60,890 bases of DNA from Petrachloros mirabilis ULC683 (GTDB taxonomy: Bacteria > Cyanobacteriota > Cyanobacteriia > Thermosynechococcales > Thermosynechococcaceae): NCBI RefSeq assembly GCF_009939295.1, contig NZ_WVIC01000013.1, positions 32,001 through 92,890 of the forward strand, given 5' to 3'. Made by a program: the position numbers and the translations under genes. A model generated the notes under the pieces. It searched no databases. It saw only the letters and a list, made by a program, of their open reading frames with translations, and had not been told where the DNA came from. This document shows positions 26,501 to 35,025 of this stretch, one piece after another (within the stretch, counting starts at the first letter, position 1; each line of letters begins with the position of its first letter).

Positions 26501-27388
26501 CTAAATTTCAGCAACGGCTCGCTCAATTAAGCGGCGTGCCAAAGTCTGAGTTCCCGTGTGGGAGTAATATTTGACCGTCATATCCAAGAAGGCGCCCAGA
26601 TAGTCCAGCTTGTCCTTAGAAATTTCCACAAACTTGGTGAGATTGTCAACAACCTCCTCCTGGGTCAGACTGCGGGAAGAGACAAAATTGCCCATCCAGC
26701 CCGCCACCGAGTCAAAACTTTTAATAATAAAAGCCAGTTGCCCCTTGGGGTCGCCACCCGGAATCAAAGAGCGCACCCCCTTAAAGGTGGCGTTTTTCTC
26801 AAGCTCAGCCGGAGACAGCGACTGTACGGTCGAGAGTCCCTTGAGAATAAAATCTGGGCCCAAAGGAATCAAGCCATCAAAACAGACCAGTGCTGCCATG
26901 CGCATCAGCGACTCACCGCTGTAGTCACCCAAAGAAGCCAGAAAGTCGCCGATGCTGTCACCCGGAATCCCGTTGATTTGGCAGAAGGCCACCAATTCCA
27001 CCACCAGCTTGATGCAGAGGTCAATACTTTGGGCTTTTTCTGGTTTGGGGGTGAGTTTGCCAATAAACCCCAGAAAAGAAACATCTTGACTGACCTTGTT
27101 GGCAAACGCCGCCGAGCCCAGAGCTCCAGAGGCACTATCAACCGTGTCGTAGAGCCACTGCGCTCGCTGATAGCCCTGGGATTTGTCGTTGTAAAGATAA
27201 ACAGCCCGCTCTCCAATTTGCTGAATCATCGCGGAGTCTGTTTCACCCGTGACCGCTTTAATCGTATTGTCAAAGCCCACAAGATTCTGCCACTGACCCG
27301 GCACCACAAAGTCAAGGGAGCGGAGGGCGGAGACAGTAATGCCCCCTTTAGGCAGTTGATCGACCAGATCGTAAATGGTTTTGCTCAT
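26501..27388 (-). CDS. conserved-looking soluble protein, not recognised
   Basis: 295 residues. I do not recognise a domain. The protein looks mostly alpha-helical, with mixed charge, no signal peptide and only short hydrophobic runs (IKLVVELVAFCQI, AALVCFDGLIPLG). Composition and codon use match the neighbours, so it is a real gene. It starts at ATG 27388 (MSKTIYDLVDQLPKGG); an upstream in-frame start adds only three residues. It is on the same strand as, and just upstream of, the DUF3386 gene, so the two may be co-transcribed. Confidence 0.7.
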   Translation of the reverse strand: MSKTIYDLVDQLPKGGITVSALRSLDFVVPGQWQNLVGFDNTIKAVTGETDSAMIQQIGERAVYLYNDKSQGYQRAQWLYDTVDSASGALGSAAFANKVSQDVSFLGFIGKLTPKPEKAQSIDLCIKLVVELVAFCQINGIPGDSIGDFLASLGDYSGESLMRMAALVCFDGLIPLGPDFILKGLSTVQSLSPAELEKNATFKGVRSLIPGGDPKGQLAFIIKSFDSVAGWMGNFVSSRSLTQEEVVDNLTKFVEISKDKLDYLGAFLDMTVKYYSHTGTQTLARRLIERAVAEI

Positions 27389-27651
27389 AGGACACACTGC
27401 AACGGGGCGAGGTTAAATAAAAGTGAAGTTCATGCTTTGGTCGGAGCGAATCACGCGTGAGGCAGCTTATACAAGGCTTTGATCAATAGAATAAGGCTGC
27501 TTGCACTCTACCATTTATTTTTTGCGACCGTGCTGTCGCCTGCCAAGCACCCAAAGGGAGAGATGTTCACCCGAGGCCATCAAACTCTAGACTAAGAGTG
27601 ACCCGCTGGGTTCACCCCCCAGCAACAACAATTGTGGGGTTAGAAACTGAT

Positions 27652-28020
27652 ATGGGGCAAGCAACAAATGTTCTCGGCGCAGAACTCCAGGTCTGCTGTA
27701 ACTCACCCATGACCGGATTTTACCGAGATGGATTTTGTCGCACCGGCGCTGGGGATTTAGGTGCACATGTGGTGTGTGCTCAAATGACAGCCGAGTTTCT
27801 GGCATTTACCCAAGCCCAGGGAAACGACTTAAGTACCCCGGTGCCAGCCTATCAATTCCCTGGCCTCCAGCCAGGAGACTGTTGGTGTTTATGTGCTGCT
27901 CGTTGGAAAGAAGCGATGGATGCTGGGGTTGCGCCCCCAGTGCAATTGGCGGCAACCCATGCCTCGGCACTTGAGTATGTGTCTCTGAGCGAGTTGCAGT
28001 TGTATGCACTCGACACCTGA
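27652..28020 (+). CDS. DUF2237 family protein
   Basis: 122-residue soluble protein. It matches the DUF2237 family: NVLGAELQVCCNSPMTGFYRDGFCRTGAGDLGAHVVCAQMT, then PGDCWCLCAARWKEA and a C-terminal HASALEYVSL. Several conserved Cys (CC, FC, VC, CWCLC) could bind metal or form disulfides, but no function is known. I chose the ATG at 27652; an in-frame upstream extension to 27598 has no ribosome site. Confidence 0.88.
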   Translation: MGQATNVLGAELQVCCNSPMTGFYRDGFCRTGAGDLGAHVVCAQMTAEFLAFTQAQGNDLSTPVPAYQFPGLQPGDCWCLCAARWKEAMDAGVAPPVQLAATHASALEYVSLSELQLYALDT

Positions 28021-28079
28021 GAATTGGGCCAATTCACGGGCACCTGATACCTCAAGTTCATGGCGGTTAACCCCCTAAC

Positions 28080-28253
28080 CTAAGGTGTACACACATCTCT
28101 GGATAAAACCATTCCACCCTGCATTAGCCCCCCTGACCCCCCAATTCTGGGGGGAGATAAACCAAAACTGGGACTATTTCCCCCCAGAATTGGGGGGCTA
28201 GGGGGGCAAGCGCAAAGATTTTGAATGTTTCAAGACTTGTGTGTAAACGGTAG
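28080..28253. repeat. MITE-like repeat family R1, copy 1
   Basis: A 174-bp non-coding element with terminal inverted repeats: CTAAGGTGTACACACA at the left and TGTGTGTAAACGGTAG at the right. The interior has two opposed blocks, CCCCCCAATTCTGGGGGG and CCCCCCAGAATTGGGGGG. It is flanked by near-identical CCCCCTAAC and CCCCCTACC, an 8/9 match expected of a decayed target duplication. It lies between the DUF2237 gene and the convergent gene ending at 28295. Related copies are at 34802-35002 and 49188-49360. Confidence 0.8.
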
Positions 28254-28294
28254 CCCCCTACCAGGAGTAAGATCCGACTCGTACAACTGCCCGT

Positions 28295-29776
28295 CTAGGG
28301 TTGCAGATTTCGCAGCTCTCGCCGCAGTTCCTGGGGATTTTGGGGCATCCAGGCTTCTCCCCGTAGGCGTCTGAGCATCTCCAATGCTTCTTCCCGAGAT
28401 TGGCCGGTGTTTTGCTCATGGCGCTGCCAGAAGTCTGCCCACCATCCTGGAGGCTCTTGCTTCGAGCCGTCATATTCAGTGGGTCGCCCCGTATCACCGC
28501 TGACTACTAAACTTCCTGTGTAGTCTGCGTCTGCATAAACTCGGGCAATTTGTTGGTGAATCTCCTCCATGTCCTGATTAGAGACAACCCCATTGCTGGT
28601 GGCTTTGTAAAACTGCACCGTGACCCGAATCGGAAACCTGGGATCACGCTCAATCCCTAGGTTGTCGATTTCGGTGAAGGGGCCTTCTACTGCACCATGA
28701 CCAATCACGGCTGCTTCCACATCACTGCGTTGCTTGGCAGCAGGTGCGGCCATCGTCGGCATGGCATCGGTCATTTCGTAGCTAAGGGATCGGGGCAATT
28801 CCTTTTGCTTGAGGGGCACCTGAATCAGTAAGACCATATTTAAGCCTTCGTCGGCGGAGGTCTCGCCTCCGGGGCGGTCTCCTGTCGGGGCTTGTCCCCC
28901 TTGAAAATCACTCAGCCGTTGGCCGGTGAGACTGGCTCGTTGGCCATTTTTATTGAAGAAGAGTCGCTGTCCCCAAGTTTGCCCTGCTTCAAAACCATCG
29001 CGCTGGTTGTCGATCACGGTAACGCTGGTGCCCTCACGGGTTGCCAAGATCGTCAATACGGCTGGGTTGTCTTTGTAAGACTGGTAGTTAAATAACACCG
29101 GATTGAAGTCAGCTTTTCCCTGTTGGGGAATGGGCAAAAAGCAGGCTTGGGCACTGACTAGGGCATGGGTGTCTCGCTGAGCTAGCAAGGAGGTCTGGCG
29201 ACCTGACCAGGATCCTGGGCTATGCAGGTAGCGGCGCAGATCCCCTAAAAAGTCCCGGAGGGTGACCCGCTGTAGGGGCTGCCCTTTTTCATTGCCAACC
29301 AGCAGAAAAAATTGATCTAGGGGAATATCTGCGGATTCGTCGGCAAAGTTGGGATGGCGGATGACTGGCATCAGACTCAGCTCATAGCGCTGATTGACGG
29401 GGTTGCGCTGCTGAACTTGAATGGTCATGTCGCTAATATTGGGGCCGACAGCGGATCCTTTATAACGACCGGTATCTTCCCAGGTGATGTTGAGGATATT
29501 GAGACCCAATCGTTGCGCTAGATTTTGGGCGATGGGATCACGCACCATATTGACGGTCTGGGCAATGACGCTTTGGTAGTTCTGATAGTTGGCGATTAGC
29601 CGGGGGGAGGCGGGGTTACTATTCATGGGCAGCATATTTTGAGACAGAGTAGAGGCTTGAACCGGGGGGGGTGGGTCATCCTCAGACAGTGTGGAAATTT
29701 GGGCGGTGGGAGATGTCCCCAAAATTAAGGCGAAAGCAGGCGCTAAGAGACCTAAATGCCAGGGAAAGCTTTGCAT
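28295..29776 (-). CDS. large secreted protein of unknown function
   Basis: 493 residues from the ATG at 29776. The N-terminus MQSFPWHLGLLAPAFALILGTSPTAQ looks like a signal peptide. The body has no domain I recognise. A central region (~95-330) has mixed alpha/beta character with a GNEKGQPLQRVTLRDFLGDLRRYL segment, and the C-terminal ~45 residues are charged and rich in Arg, Glu and Trp (WWADFWQRHEQN, REEALEMLRRLRGEAW). The frame continues 52 codons upstream, but that part is not protein-like. It is divergent from glpX. Confidence 0.7.
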   Translation of the reverse strand: MQSFPWHLGLLAPAFALILGTSPTAQISTLSEDDPPPPVQASTLSQNMLPMNSNPASPRLIANYQNYQSVIAQTVNMVRDPIAQNLAQRLGLNILNITWEDTGRYKGSAVGPNISDMTIQVQQRNPVNQRYELSLMPVIRHPNFADESADIPLDQFFLLVGNEKGQPLQRVTLRDFLGDLRRYLHSPGSWSGRQTSLLAQRDTHALVSAQACFLPIPQQGKADFNPVLFNYQSYKDNPAVLTILATREGTSVTVIDNQRDGFEAGQTWGQRLFFNKNGQRASLTGQRLSDFQGGQAPTGDRPGGETSADEGLNMVLLIQVPLKQKELPRSLSYEMTDAMPTMAAPAAKQRSDVEAAVIGHGAVEGPFTEIDNLGIERDPRFPIRVTVQFYKATSNGVVSNQDMEEIHQQIARVYADADYTGSLVVSGDTGRPTEYDGSKQEPPGWWADFWQRHEQNTGQSREEALEMLRRLRGEAWMPQNPQELRRELRNLQP

Positions 29777-30053
29777 GGGGAGTTCAAAGAACTTAAAGTG
29801 GGTATCTCCATCAATAGCTAAGATTTCAGCGATTTTTCTGGTAGTTTCGCTTTTGGTAACGCGGGGCAGCGCTACCTTGGCTCGGATCAATGGCCACCCG
29901 GCTCTAAGGCTTACCTGCTGCGGGGGAAGCAAAACTTAACACAAGATCTCTTGGGAATTCCTTGAAGTACATGTCAAAGGGTTCTGATAGGCTTGTAGAC
30001 TGATAATTGAGATACAAAACGACGCAAAATCGGCATCTGGGAGGACTATCTGC

Positions 30054-31100
30054 GTGGATAACGTCATCGGTCTAGAGATTATTGAGGTGGTTGAGCAAGC
30101 CGCGATCGCGTCAGCCCGATGGATGGGGAAAGGAGAAAAAGACATTGCCGACCAAGTAGCAGTCGAAGCCATGCGCGAGCGCATGAATAAGATCCACATG
30201 CGGGGTCGGATCGTCATTGGCGAAGGCGAACGAGATGATGCTCCCATGCTCTACATTGGTGAACATGTCGGAATTTGCACCCAAGAAGACGCCCACTTGG
30301 TGTGCAACCCCGAAGAGCTGGTAGAAATTGATATTGCCGTGGATCCCTGTGAAGGCACCAACTTGGTGGCCTATGGACAGAATGGATCAATGGCAGTGCT
30401 AGCCATTTCTGAAAAGGGTGGATTATTTGCCGCACCTGACTTTTATATGAAAAAATTGGCCGCCCCCCCGGCAGCCAAAGGCAAGGTAGACATTAATAAA
30501 TCTGCCACCGAAAACCTGAAAATCTTAGCCGAGTGTCTCGATCGCTCCATTGCCGAGTTAGTGGTGGTGGTCATGAAGCGAGATCGCCACACCGAGTTGA
30601 TCCAAGAAATTCGTGATGCAGGGGCGCGGGTGAGTTTAATTTCCGATGGGGATGTCTCTGCGGCTATTTCCTGTGCGTTCTCTGGAACCAATGTCCACGC
30701 CCTCATGGGCATTGGCGCAGCACCTGAAGGAGTGATTTCTGCCGCTGCCATGCGAGCGCTCGGAGGTCATTTCCAAGGTCAGTTAATCTACGACCCAGCC
30801 GTCGTCAAAACCGGCCTGATTGGCGAAAGTAAAGAAGCCAACCTGGCTCGGCTCACTGAAATGGGGATTCATGACCCAGACCGGGTCTATAGCGCCGAAG
30901 AGCTAGCTGGTGGTGAAACGGTGCTGTTTGCGGCTTGCGGTATCACCCCTGGGTCCTTGATGAGAGGTGTTCGCTTCTTTTCAGGGGGGGCTCGCACTCA
31001 GTCTTTGGTCATCTCAACCCAATCTAAAACGGCTCGTTTTGTGGATACCATTCACATGTTTGAGACGCCGAAACGACCGAAAGCCCTTCAGTTGGTCTAG
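30054..31100 (+). CDS. glpX: class II fructose-1,6-/sedoheptulose-1,7-bisphosphatase
   Basis: Calvin-cycle phosphatase of 348 residues. In cyanobacteria the GlpX-type enzyme removes the 1-phosphate from both fructose-1,6- and sedoheptulose-1,7-bisphosphate. It has NTD helix [20 protein letters not shown], metal-binding [17 protein letters not shown] and [11 protein letters not shown], plus the sugar-phosphate-binding [11 protein letters not shown] and [14 protein letters not shown]. The start is a GTG at 30054 behind a good GGGAGGA site; the N-terminus agrees with that of cyanobacterial homologues. It is followed by a hairpin at 31117 and then hemA on the same strand. Confidence 0.95.
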   Translation: MDNVIGLEIIEVVEQAAIASARWMGKGEKDIADQVAVEAMRERMNKIHMRGRIVIGEGERDDAPMLYIGEHVGICTQEDAHLVCNPEELVEIDIAVDPCEGTNLVAYGQNGSMAVLAISEKGGLFAAPDFYMKKLAAPPAAKGKVDINKSATENLKILAECLDRSIAELVVVVMKRDRHTELIQEIRDAGARVSLISDGDVSAAISCAFSGTNVHALMGIGAAPEGVISAAAMRALGGHFQGQLIYDPAVVKTGLIGESKEANLARLTEMGIHDPDRVYSAEELAGGETVLFAACGITPGSLMRGVRFFSGGARTQSLVISTQSKTARFVDTIHMFETPKRPKALQLV

Positions 31101-31116
31101 ATAAAATCTAGTCAGA

Positions 31117-31158
31117 CAGGTGCAAGGGTTTAGGATTCATCTCTAACCCTTACACCTG
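31117..31158 (+). terminator. terminator-like hairpin after glpX
   Basis: CAGGTG-C-AAGGGTTTAG (31117-31133) pairs with CTAACCCTT-A-CACCTG (31143-31158), leaving one mismatch and one bulged base, so the stem is about 16 bp. It begins 17 bases after the glpX stop. A U-rich run is lacking, but the size makes it the likely end of the glpX transcript and separates it from hemA. Confidence 0.65.
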
Positions 31159-31304
31159 CCCGTCTTAAGTCAAAACTTGTGGGAGCTGCGATCTAGCCTA
31201 ACGATCTGCCGATAAAACTTCAGAGATTTTTAGTAAATTTGCGCGTCACCATGCTTTAAAACTCACGCGCCATAAAAAAAGAGGAGAATTGCTAGGGAGG
31301 ATCC

Positions 31305-32600
31305 ATGAACATAGTCGTAGTTGGGTTGAGTCACAAAACAGCCCCCGTTGAAATCCGTGAACAACTCAGCGTCCCTGACGATGCCAAAGAAAAGGCTCTC
31401 AATCAACTACGAAGTTACCCCCACATTGAAGAAGCAGCAGTTCTCAGCACTTGCAACCGACTTGAGGTCTATATTGTCACCCCCGAAACCGAAAGTGGCA
31501 TTCGTGAACTGACCCAGTTTCTATGCGACTGGAGTCATCTTTCTCCCGGTGAACTCCGCCCTCACTTGTTTATTTTGTTGCACCAAGATGCCGTTATGCA
31601 TCTGATGCGGGTGTCTGCTGGCCTAGATAGCCTGGTATTGGGAGAAGGTCAAATCCTCGCTCAGGTCAAAGAAACTCATCGATTGGCACAACAATACAAC
31701 GGCTCTGGGCCGCTCTTGAATCGCCTGTTCAAGCAAGCCATTTCAGCGGGCAAGCGGGTTCGAACCGAAACCAGCATTGGCACAGGAGCTGTCTCTATTA
31801 GCTCTGCTGCGGTGGAGCTGGCTCAGGTCAAAATTGACAACTTGATGAACTGTCGTGTTGCGATTATTGGTGCAGGTAAAATGTCCCGGCTGCTGGTTAA
31901 GCATTTGCTCAGCAAAGGGGCAAGCCAGATCACGATCCTGAATCGATCGCTCAAGCGAGCCGAAGACCTGGCAAGGCAGTTTCAAGAGGCAACTTTGCAA
32001 CTGCAACATCTCTCGGAGATGGAACTCGTTCTAGCAGAGGTTGATCTGGTGTTTACCAGCACTGCTGCGACAGAGCCTTTATTAGATCGCAGGTGTTTGG
32101 AGCCCATTCTCACCCATAGCCGCAATTTGATGATTGTGGATATTTCTGTGCCTCGAAATGTTCATGCTAATGTCAACGAGCTAGATAGGGTACATGTCTT
32201 TAACGTGGATGATCTCAAAGCTGTGGTCGCCCAAAACCAAGAAAGTCGTCGGCAGATGGCTATGGAAGCTGAGGCGCTGCTAGAAGAGGAGCTGGATGCT
32301 TTTGATGTCTGGTGGCGTTCTTTAGAAACGGTGCCCACCATCAGCAGCCTGCGTGCCAAGATTGAACAAATTCGAGAACAGGAGTTGGAAAAAGCCCTGT
32401 CGCGCTTGGGAACTGAATTTGCTGAAAAACATCAAGAGGTCATCGAAGCCTTGACCCGAGGGATTGTCAACAAAATTCTGCATGATCCGATGGTGCAGCT
32501 CCGCGCCCAACAAGATATTGAGGCCAGACGCAAAGCCATGCAGTCTTTACAAATGCTGTTTAACCTCAGCTCACCGGCTCAATCTCCCCAGAAGTTCTAG
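31305..32600 (+). CDS. hemA: glutamyl-tRNA reductase
   Basis: First committed enzyme of tetrapyrrole (chlorophyll, haem, bilin) synthesis. It reduces glutamyl-tRNA to glutamate-1-semialdehyde with NADPH. Length is 431 residues. [15 protein letters not shown] starts the catalytic domain, with nucleophile Cys50 in [26 protein letters not shown] follows. The NADPH-binding [18 protein letters not shown] and the C-terminal dimerisation helices are complete. A strong GGAGG site precedes the ATG at 31305. A dus gene begins 11 bases after its stop. Confidence 0.97.
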   Translation: MNIVVVGLSHKTAPVEIREQLSVPDDAKEKALNQLRSYPHIEEAAVLSTCNRLEVYIVTPETESGIRELTQFLCDWSHLSPGELRPHLFILLHQDAVMHLMRVSAGLDSLVLGEGQILAQVKETHRLAQQYNGSGPLLNRLFKQAISAGKRVRTETSIGTGAVSISSAAVELAQVKIDNLMNCRVAIIGAGKMSRLLVKHLLSKGASQITILNRSLKRAEDLARQFQEATLQLQHLSEMELVLAEVDLVFTSTAATEPLLDRRCLEPILTHSRNLMIVDISVPRNVHANVNELDRVHVFNVDDLKAVVAQNQESRRQMAMEAEALLEEELDAFDVWWRSLETVPTISSLRAKIEQIREQELEKALSRLGTEFAEKHQEVIEALTRGIVNKILHDPMVQLRAQQDIEARRKAMQSLQMLFNLSSPAQSPQKF

Positions 32601-32611
32601 ATCATACGCCC

Positions 32612-33655
32612 ATGGTTCGACCCGTTCTCTGCCCCACTAATACGGAGAGACAGGGTACTTCAGGTTCATTTCCTGTCTTAAGTGTTGCGCCGATGATGGA
32701 TCGCACCGATCGTCACTGTCGCTACTTTCTGCGGCAAATCAGTCGGCGGACGTTACTCTATACCGAGATGGTTACGAGTGCAGCTATTTTGCATGGCGAT
32801 CGCCAGCGACTCTTGGGGTTTTCAATAGCGGAAAAACCCCTGGTATTACAAGTGGGGGGTGATCATCCCCGCGATTTGGCGCTCTGTGCCCGAATTGCTG
32901 CGGACATGGGCTATGACGCCATCAACTTAAATGTGGGATGTCCGAGCAGTCGGGTTCAAGACGGTAACTTTGGAGCTTGTCTGATGGCACAGCCCCAGCG
33001 GGTCGCAGATTGTGTCGCCGCAATGAGGGCAGCCACCCAGATTCCGGTATCGGTGAAGCATCGGATTGGTATTGATTGGTGCGATCGCTACGAAGATCTG
33101 GTAAAGTTTGTGGAAATTGTAGCAGCAGCCGGCTGTCGCCACTTCACCGTCCATGCCCGCAAAGCTTGGCTTCAGGGACTAAGCCCCAAAGAAAATCGGG
33201 AAATTCCCCCCCTTCGCCATGGAGACGTACACCGTCTTAAGCAGCAGTTTCCCCATTTATGGATTGAAATCAACGGTGGGTTTACCCAGTTGACCCAAGT
33301 TCAAGACCAATTAAAGCAAGTCGATGCGGTCATGATAGGTCGAGCAGCTTACGACAATCCCTATCTGTTGGCAGAGGCTGACCACACCCTTTTTGGCGAA
33401 GACTTCGTTCCCCCTAGTCGGGCACAGGTGGTGAGAGCCATGCTTCCCTATATTGACACCTGGACAGCTCAAGGACTCAAGCTGCACAAAATTACACGAC
33501 ACATGCTGCAACTGTTTGCCGGGCAGCCGGGCAGTCGGGCGTGGAAACGCTATCTCACCGAACATTCTAGTCAAATCGATGCTGGCGCGGCAGTTGTCAA
33601 AGCAGCTTTGACCCAAATCCAACCGGACTCTTTGGCAGTGTTGCCGACTTCATAA
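32612..33655 (+). CDS. dusA: tRNA-dihydrouridine synthase (DusA type)
   Basis: FMN enzyme of 347 residues that reduces specific uridines in tRNA. The TIM-barrel landmarks are VAPMMDRTDRHCRYF, LQVGGDHPRDLA, INLNVGCPSSRVQDGNFGACLM (catalytic Cys), VSVKHRIGID, FTVHARKAWLQGLSPKENRE and MIGRAAYDNPYLL. The HARKAWLQGLSPKENR segment is diagnostic of the DusA subgroup. It is probably in one transcript with hemA. The start is ATG 32612; the first ~20 residues are not conserved and the true start could be slightly later. Confidence 0.92.
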   Translation: MVRPVLCPTNTERQGTSGSFPVLSVAPMMDRTDRHCRYFLRQISRRTLLYTEMVTSAAILHGDRQRLLGFSIAEKPLVLQVGGDHPRDLALCARIAADMGYDAINLNVGCPSSRVQDGNFGACLMAQPQRVADCVAAMRAATQIPVSVKHRIGIDWCDRYEDLVKFVEIVAAAGCRHFTVHARKAWLQGLSPKENREIPPLRHGDVHRLKQQFPHLWIEINGGFTQLTQVQDQLKQVDAVMIGRAAYDNPYLLAEADHTLFGEDFVPPSRAQVVRAMLPYIDTWTAQGLKLHKITRHMLQLFAGQPGSRAWKRYLTEHSSQIDAGAAVVKAALTQIQPDSLAVLPTS

Positions 33656-33690
33656 TTGCTCATAGTCCATCGGTACTGATTTACTCCAGT

Positions 33691-34428
33691 TCACCAGTTG
33701 ACCTGGTACATCTGAAACAGAGGGGAAGTTTGTGACTGGATGCGGGTGACGCCTGCCTGCTTAAAACTAGCTTGCCAAGTCTCTAGCGGCTCCAGAAAAA
33801 CTTCTGCCCCCAGATAAGTCTCTAAGATCGCCCAGTTTTCGGCCAGGGGTGCGTCTAGATTAATGACATCAAAGATAAAAGTTCCCCCAGGCTTGAGTAC
33901 TCGCCGTACCTGGGCTAATACAGTCTGCCAGTAGTCCACCGGATAATAACAACTCACACCAGTGGCGACAACATGGTCAAAAGTCTGTGGGTCATACTCT
34001 AGTCGATGGGCTGGTGCCAGCTTCACGCCTTTAAAAATTTTGGAGTTGAGTTGGGGGCCACGCTGATTGAGGGCTTCTTGAGCAATGCGGCTAATCTCTT
34101 GCCCGTGGAAAAATGCATCCCAGTCTCGCCAAGGGTAAATCAGGAGACTAATGCCACAGCCGAGATCTAACCAGTGTTGATGTTTGCGGGGCTGCACCAT
34201 CTGCCAAAATGGAGAAGCAATCTTGGCCTGCAATTCCCCCGAGGCCCATTCCCGAAAGATGGGCATGGCTTCGACCTCAGTTGGCAAATCAAAGGGCTGG
34301 CGTTCATATTCGCGGTTAAACCGGTGGGCGACAGCACCCAGAAGCGGTTGCCACGAATCAGGCTGTTCGCCTAATGCCGAGGCTTGGGGCGAAGAAACAT
34401 GAGCCTGGTGCGGTTGTTTTTTGGACAT
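33691..34428 (-). CDS. class I SAM-dependent methyltransferase
   Basis: 245 residues with a Rossmann-fold methyltransferase core: the SAM-binding motif I HWLDLGCGISLLIYP, acidic residue after strand 2, HVVATGVSCYYP and the VRRVLKPGGTFIFDVINLD segment. It is soluble with no signal. The substrate is unknown; family members in cyanobacteria methylate lipids, quinones or small molecules. The ~50 N-terminal residues are variable. The small membrane protein gene lies just downstream on the same strand. Confidence 0.85.
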   Translation of the reverse strand: MSKKQPHQAHVSSPQASALGEQPDSWQPLLGAVAHRFNREYERQPFDLPTEVEAMPIFREWASGELQAKIASPFWQMVQPRKHQHWLDLGCGISLLIYPWRDWDAFFHGQEISRIAQEALNQRGPQLNSKIFKGVKLAPAHRLEYDPQTFDHVVATGVSCYYPVDYWQTVLAQVRRVLKPGGTFIFDVINLDAPLAENWAILETYLGAEVFLEPLETWQASFKQAGVTRIQSQTSPLFQMYQVNW

Positions 34429-34464
34429 TCCGTTGCCTATGAGTGAGTCTGGCTTGGTGTCAAC

Positions 34465-34644
34465 CTAGCCTTTCAGCGCTTTGCGAAAATTTTGGCGATA
34501 GGGCTTGTTGACGATCAAGAAGGGCCACAACAGGGTGAGAATCAGACGGCTTTGACTAAAGTTGGTGCGGTTAAACCCAGTCCAAAACTTCCAACCACCA
34601 CCGATGTAAACGATAAGCAACACCAAAACTAACAGGGGAGGCAT
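34465..34644 (-). CDS. small membrane protein, unknown
   Basis: 59 residues starting MPPLLVLVLLIVYIGGGWKFW. One clear N-terminal transmembrane helix, a short hydrophilic turn (TGFNRTNFSQSR), a second weaker hydrophobic stretch (LILTLLWPFLIV) and a basic C-terminus (NKPYRQNFRKALKG). This kind of short protein is common in cyanobacterial genomes. I chose the ATG at 34644; 6 further residues are open upstream. No function can be given. Confidence 0.6.
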   Translation of the reverse strand: MPPLLVLVLLIVYIGGGWKFWTGFNRTNFSQSRLILTLLWPFLIVNKPYRQNFRKALKG

Positions 34645-34801
34645 GGTTAATCTCTCCAACATCCAAGATAGAGTCTAGGATTATCTTATCGAATTGATCT
34701 CTCGAACGACTCTGAACGGGTCAAGACTTGCGAAGGAGTTCCCTTGGTACGATAGAGGCAACCTACCCGTTTTACGGCAGGAACTAGATCTGCAGACAGA
34801 G

Positions 34802-35002
34802 CTACCGTGTACGCACAAGTCTTGAAAAGATTCAAAATCTTTGCGCTCGCCCCCCTAGCCCCCCAATTCTGGGGGGAAATAGTCCCAGTTTTTCGTTGAT
34901 CTCCCCCCAGAATTACGCCCTTCGGGCACGCTGCGCGAGGGGGGGTTGGGGGGGCTAATGCAGGGTGGAATGGGGTTATCCAGAGATATGTGTACACCGT
35001 AG
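34802..35002. repeat. MITE-like repeat family R1, copy 2, carrying a nested small repeat
   Basis: About 200 bp in the opposite orientation to the other copies. The ends CTACCGTGTACGCACA and ATGTGTACACCGTAG form the terminal inverted repeat. Flanks AGACAGAG (34794-34801) and AGACAGGG (35005-35012) match at 7 of 8 positions, consistent with an aged target duplication. It is ~25 bp longer than the other copies because a 24-bp GCCCTTCGGGCACGCTGCGC-type sequence (34915-34938) interrupts the G/C palindrome. Its right end lies 24 bases upstream of the sppA start. Confidence 0.8.
34915..34938. repeat. small dispersed repeat inserted in the R1 element
   Basis: The 24-base block between AGAATT and GGGGGG starts ACGCCCTTCGGGCACG and ends CTGCGCGA. 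It is absent from the R1 copies at 28080 and 49188, so it is an insertion into this one. It resembles the 21-27 nt small dispersed repeats known from cyanobacterial genomes, which are found inserted in other repeats. Confidence 0.65.
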
Positions 35003-35025
35003 GTAGACAGGGAGAGTAACGGTTG

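Noticed and set aside
26558-27460. Plus-strand open frame of 300 codons antisense to the gene at 26501-27388
   Set aside because: The minus-strand frame has ordinary amino acid composition and a plausible start; the plus-strand frame is rich in Arg, His and Asn with no ribosome site.
28130-28210. CRISPR array suggested by repeated CCCCCCAATTCTGGGGGG blocks
   Set aside because: There are only two blocks per element, in mirror orientation, with no regular spacers. They belong to the R1 repeat family.
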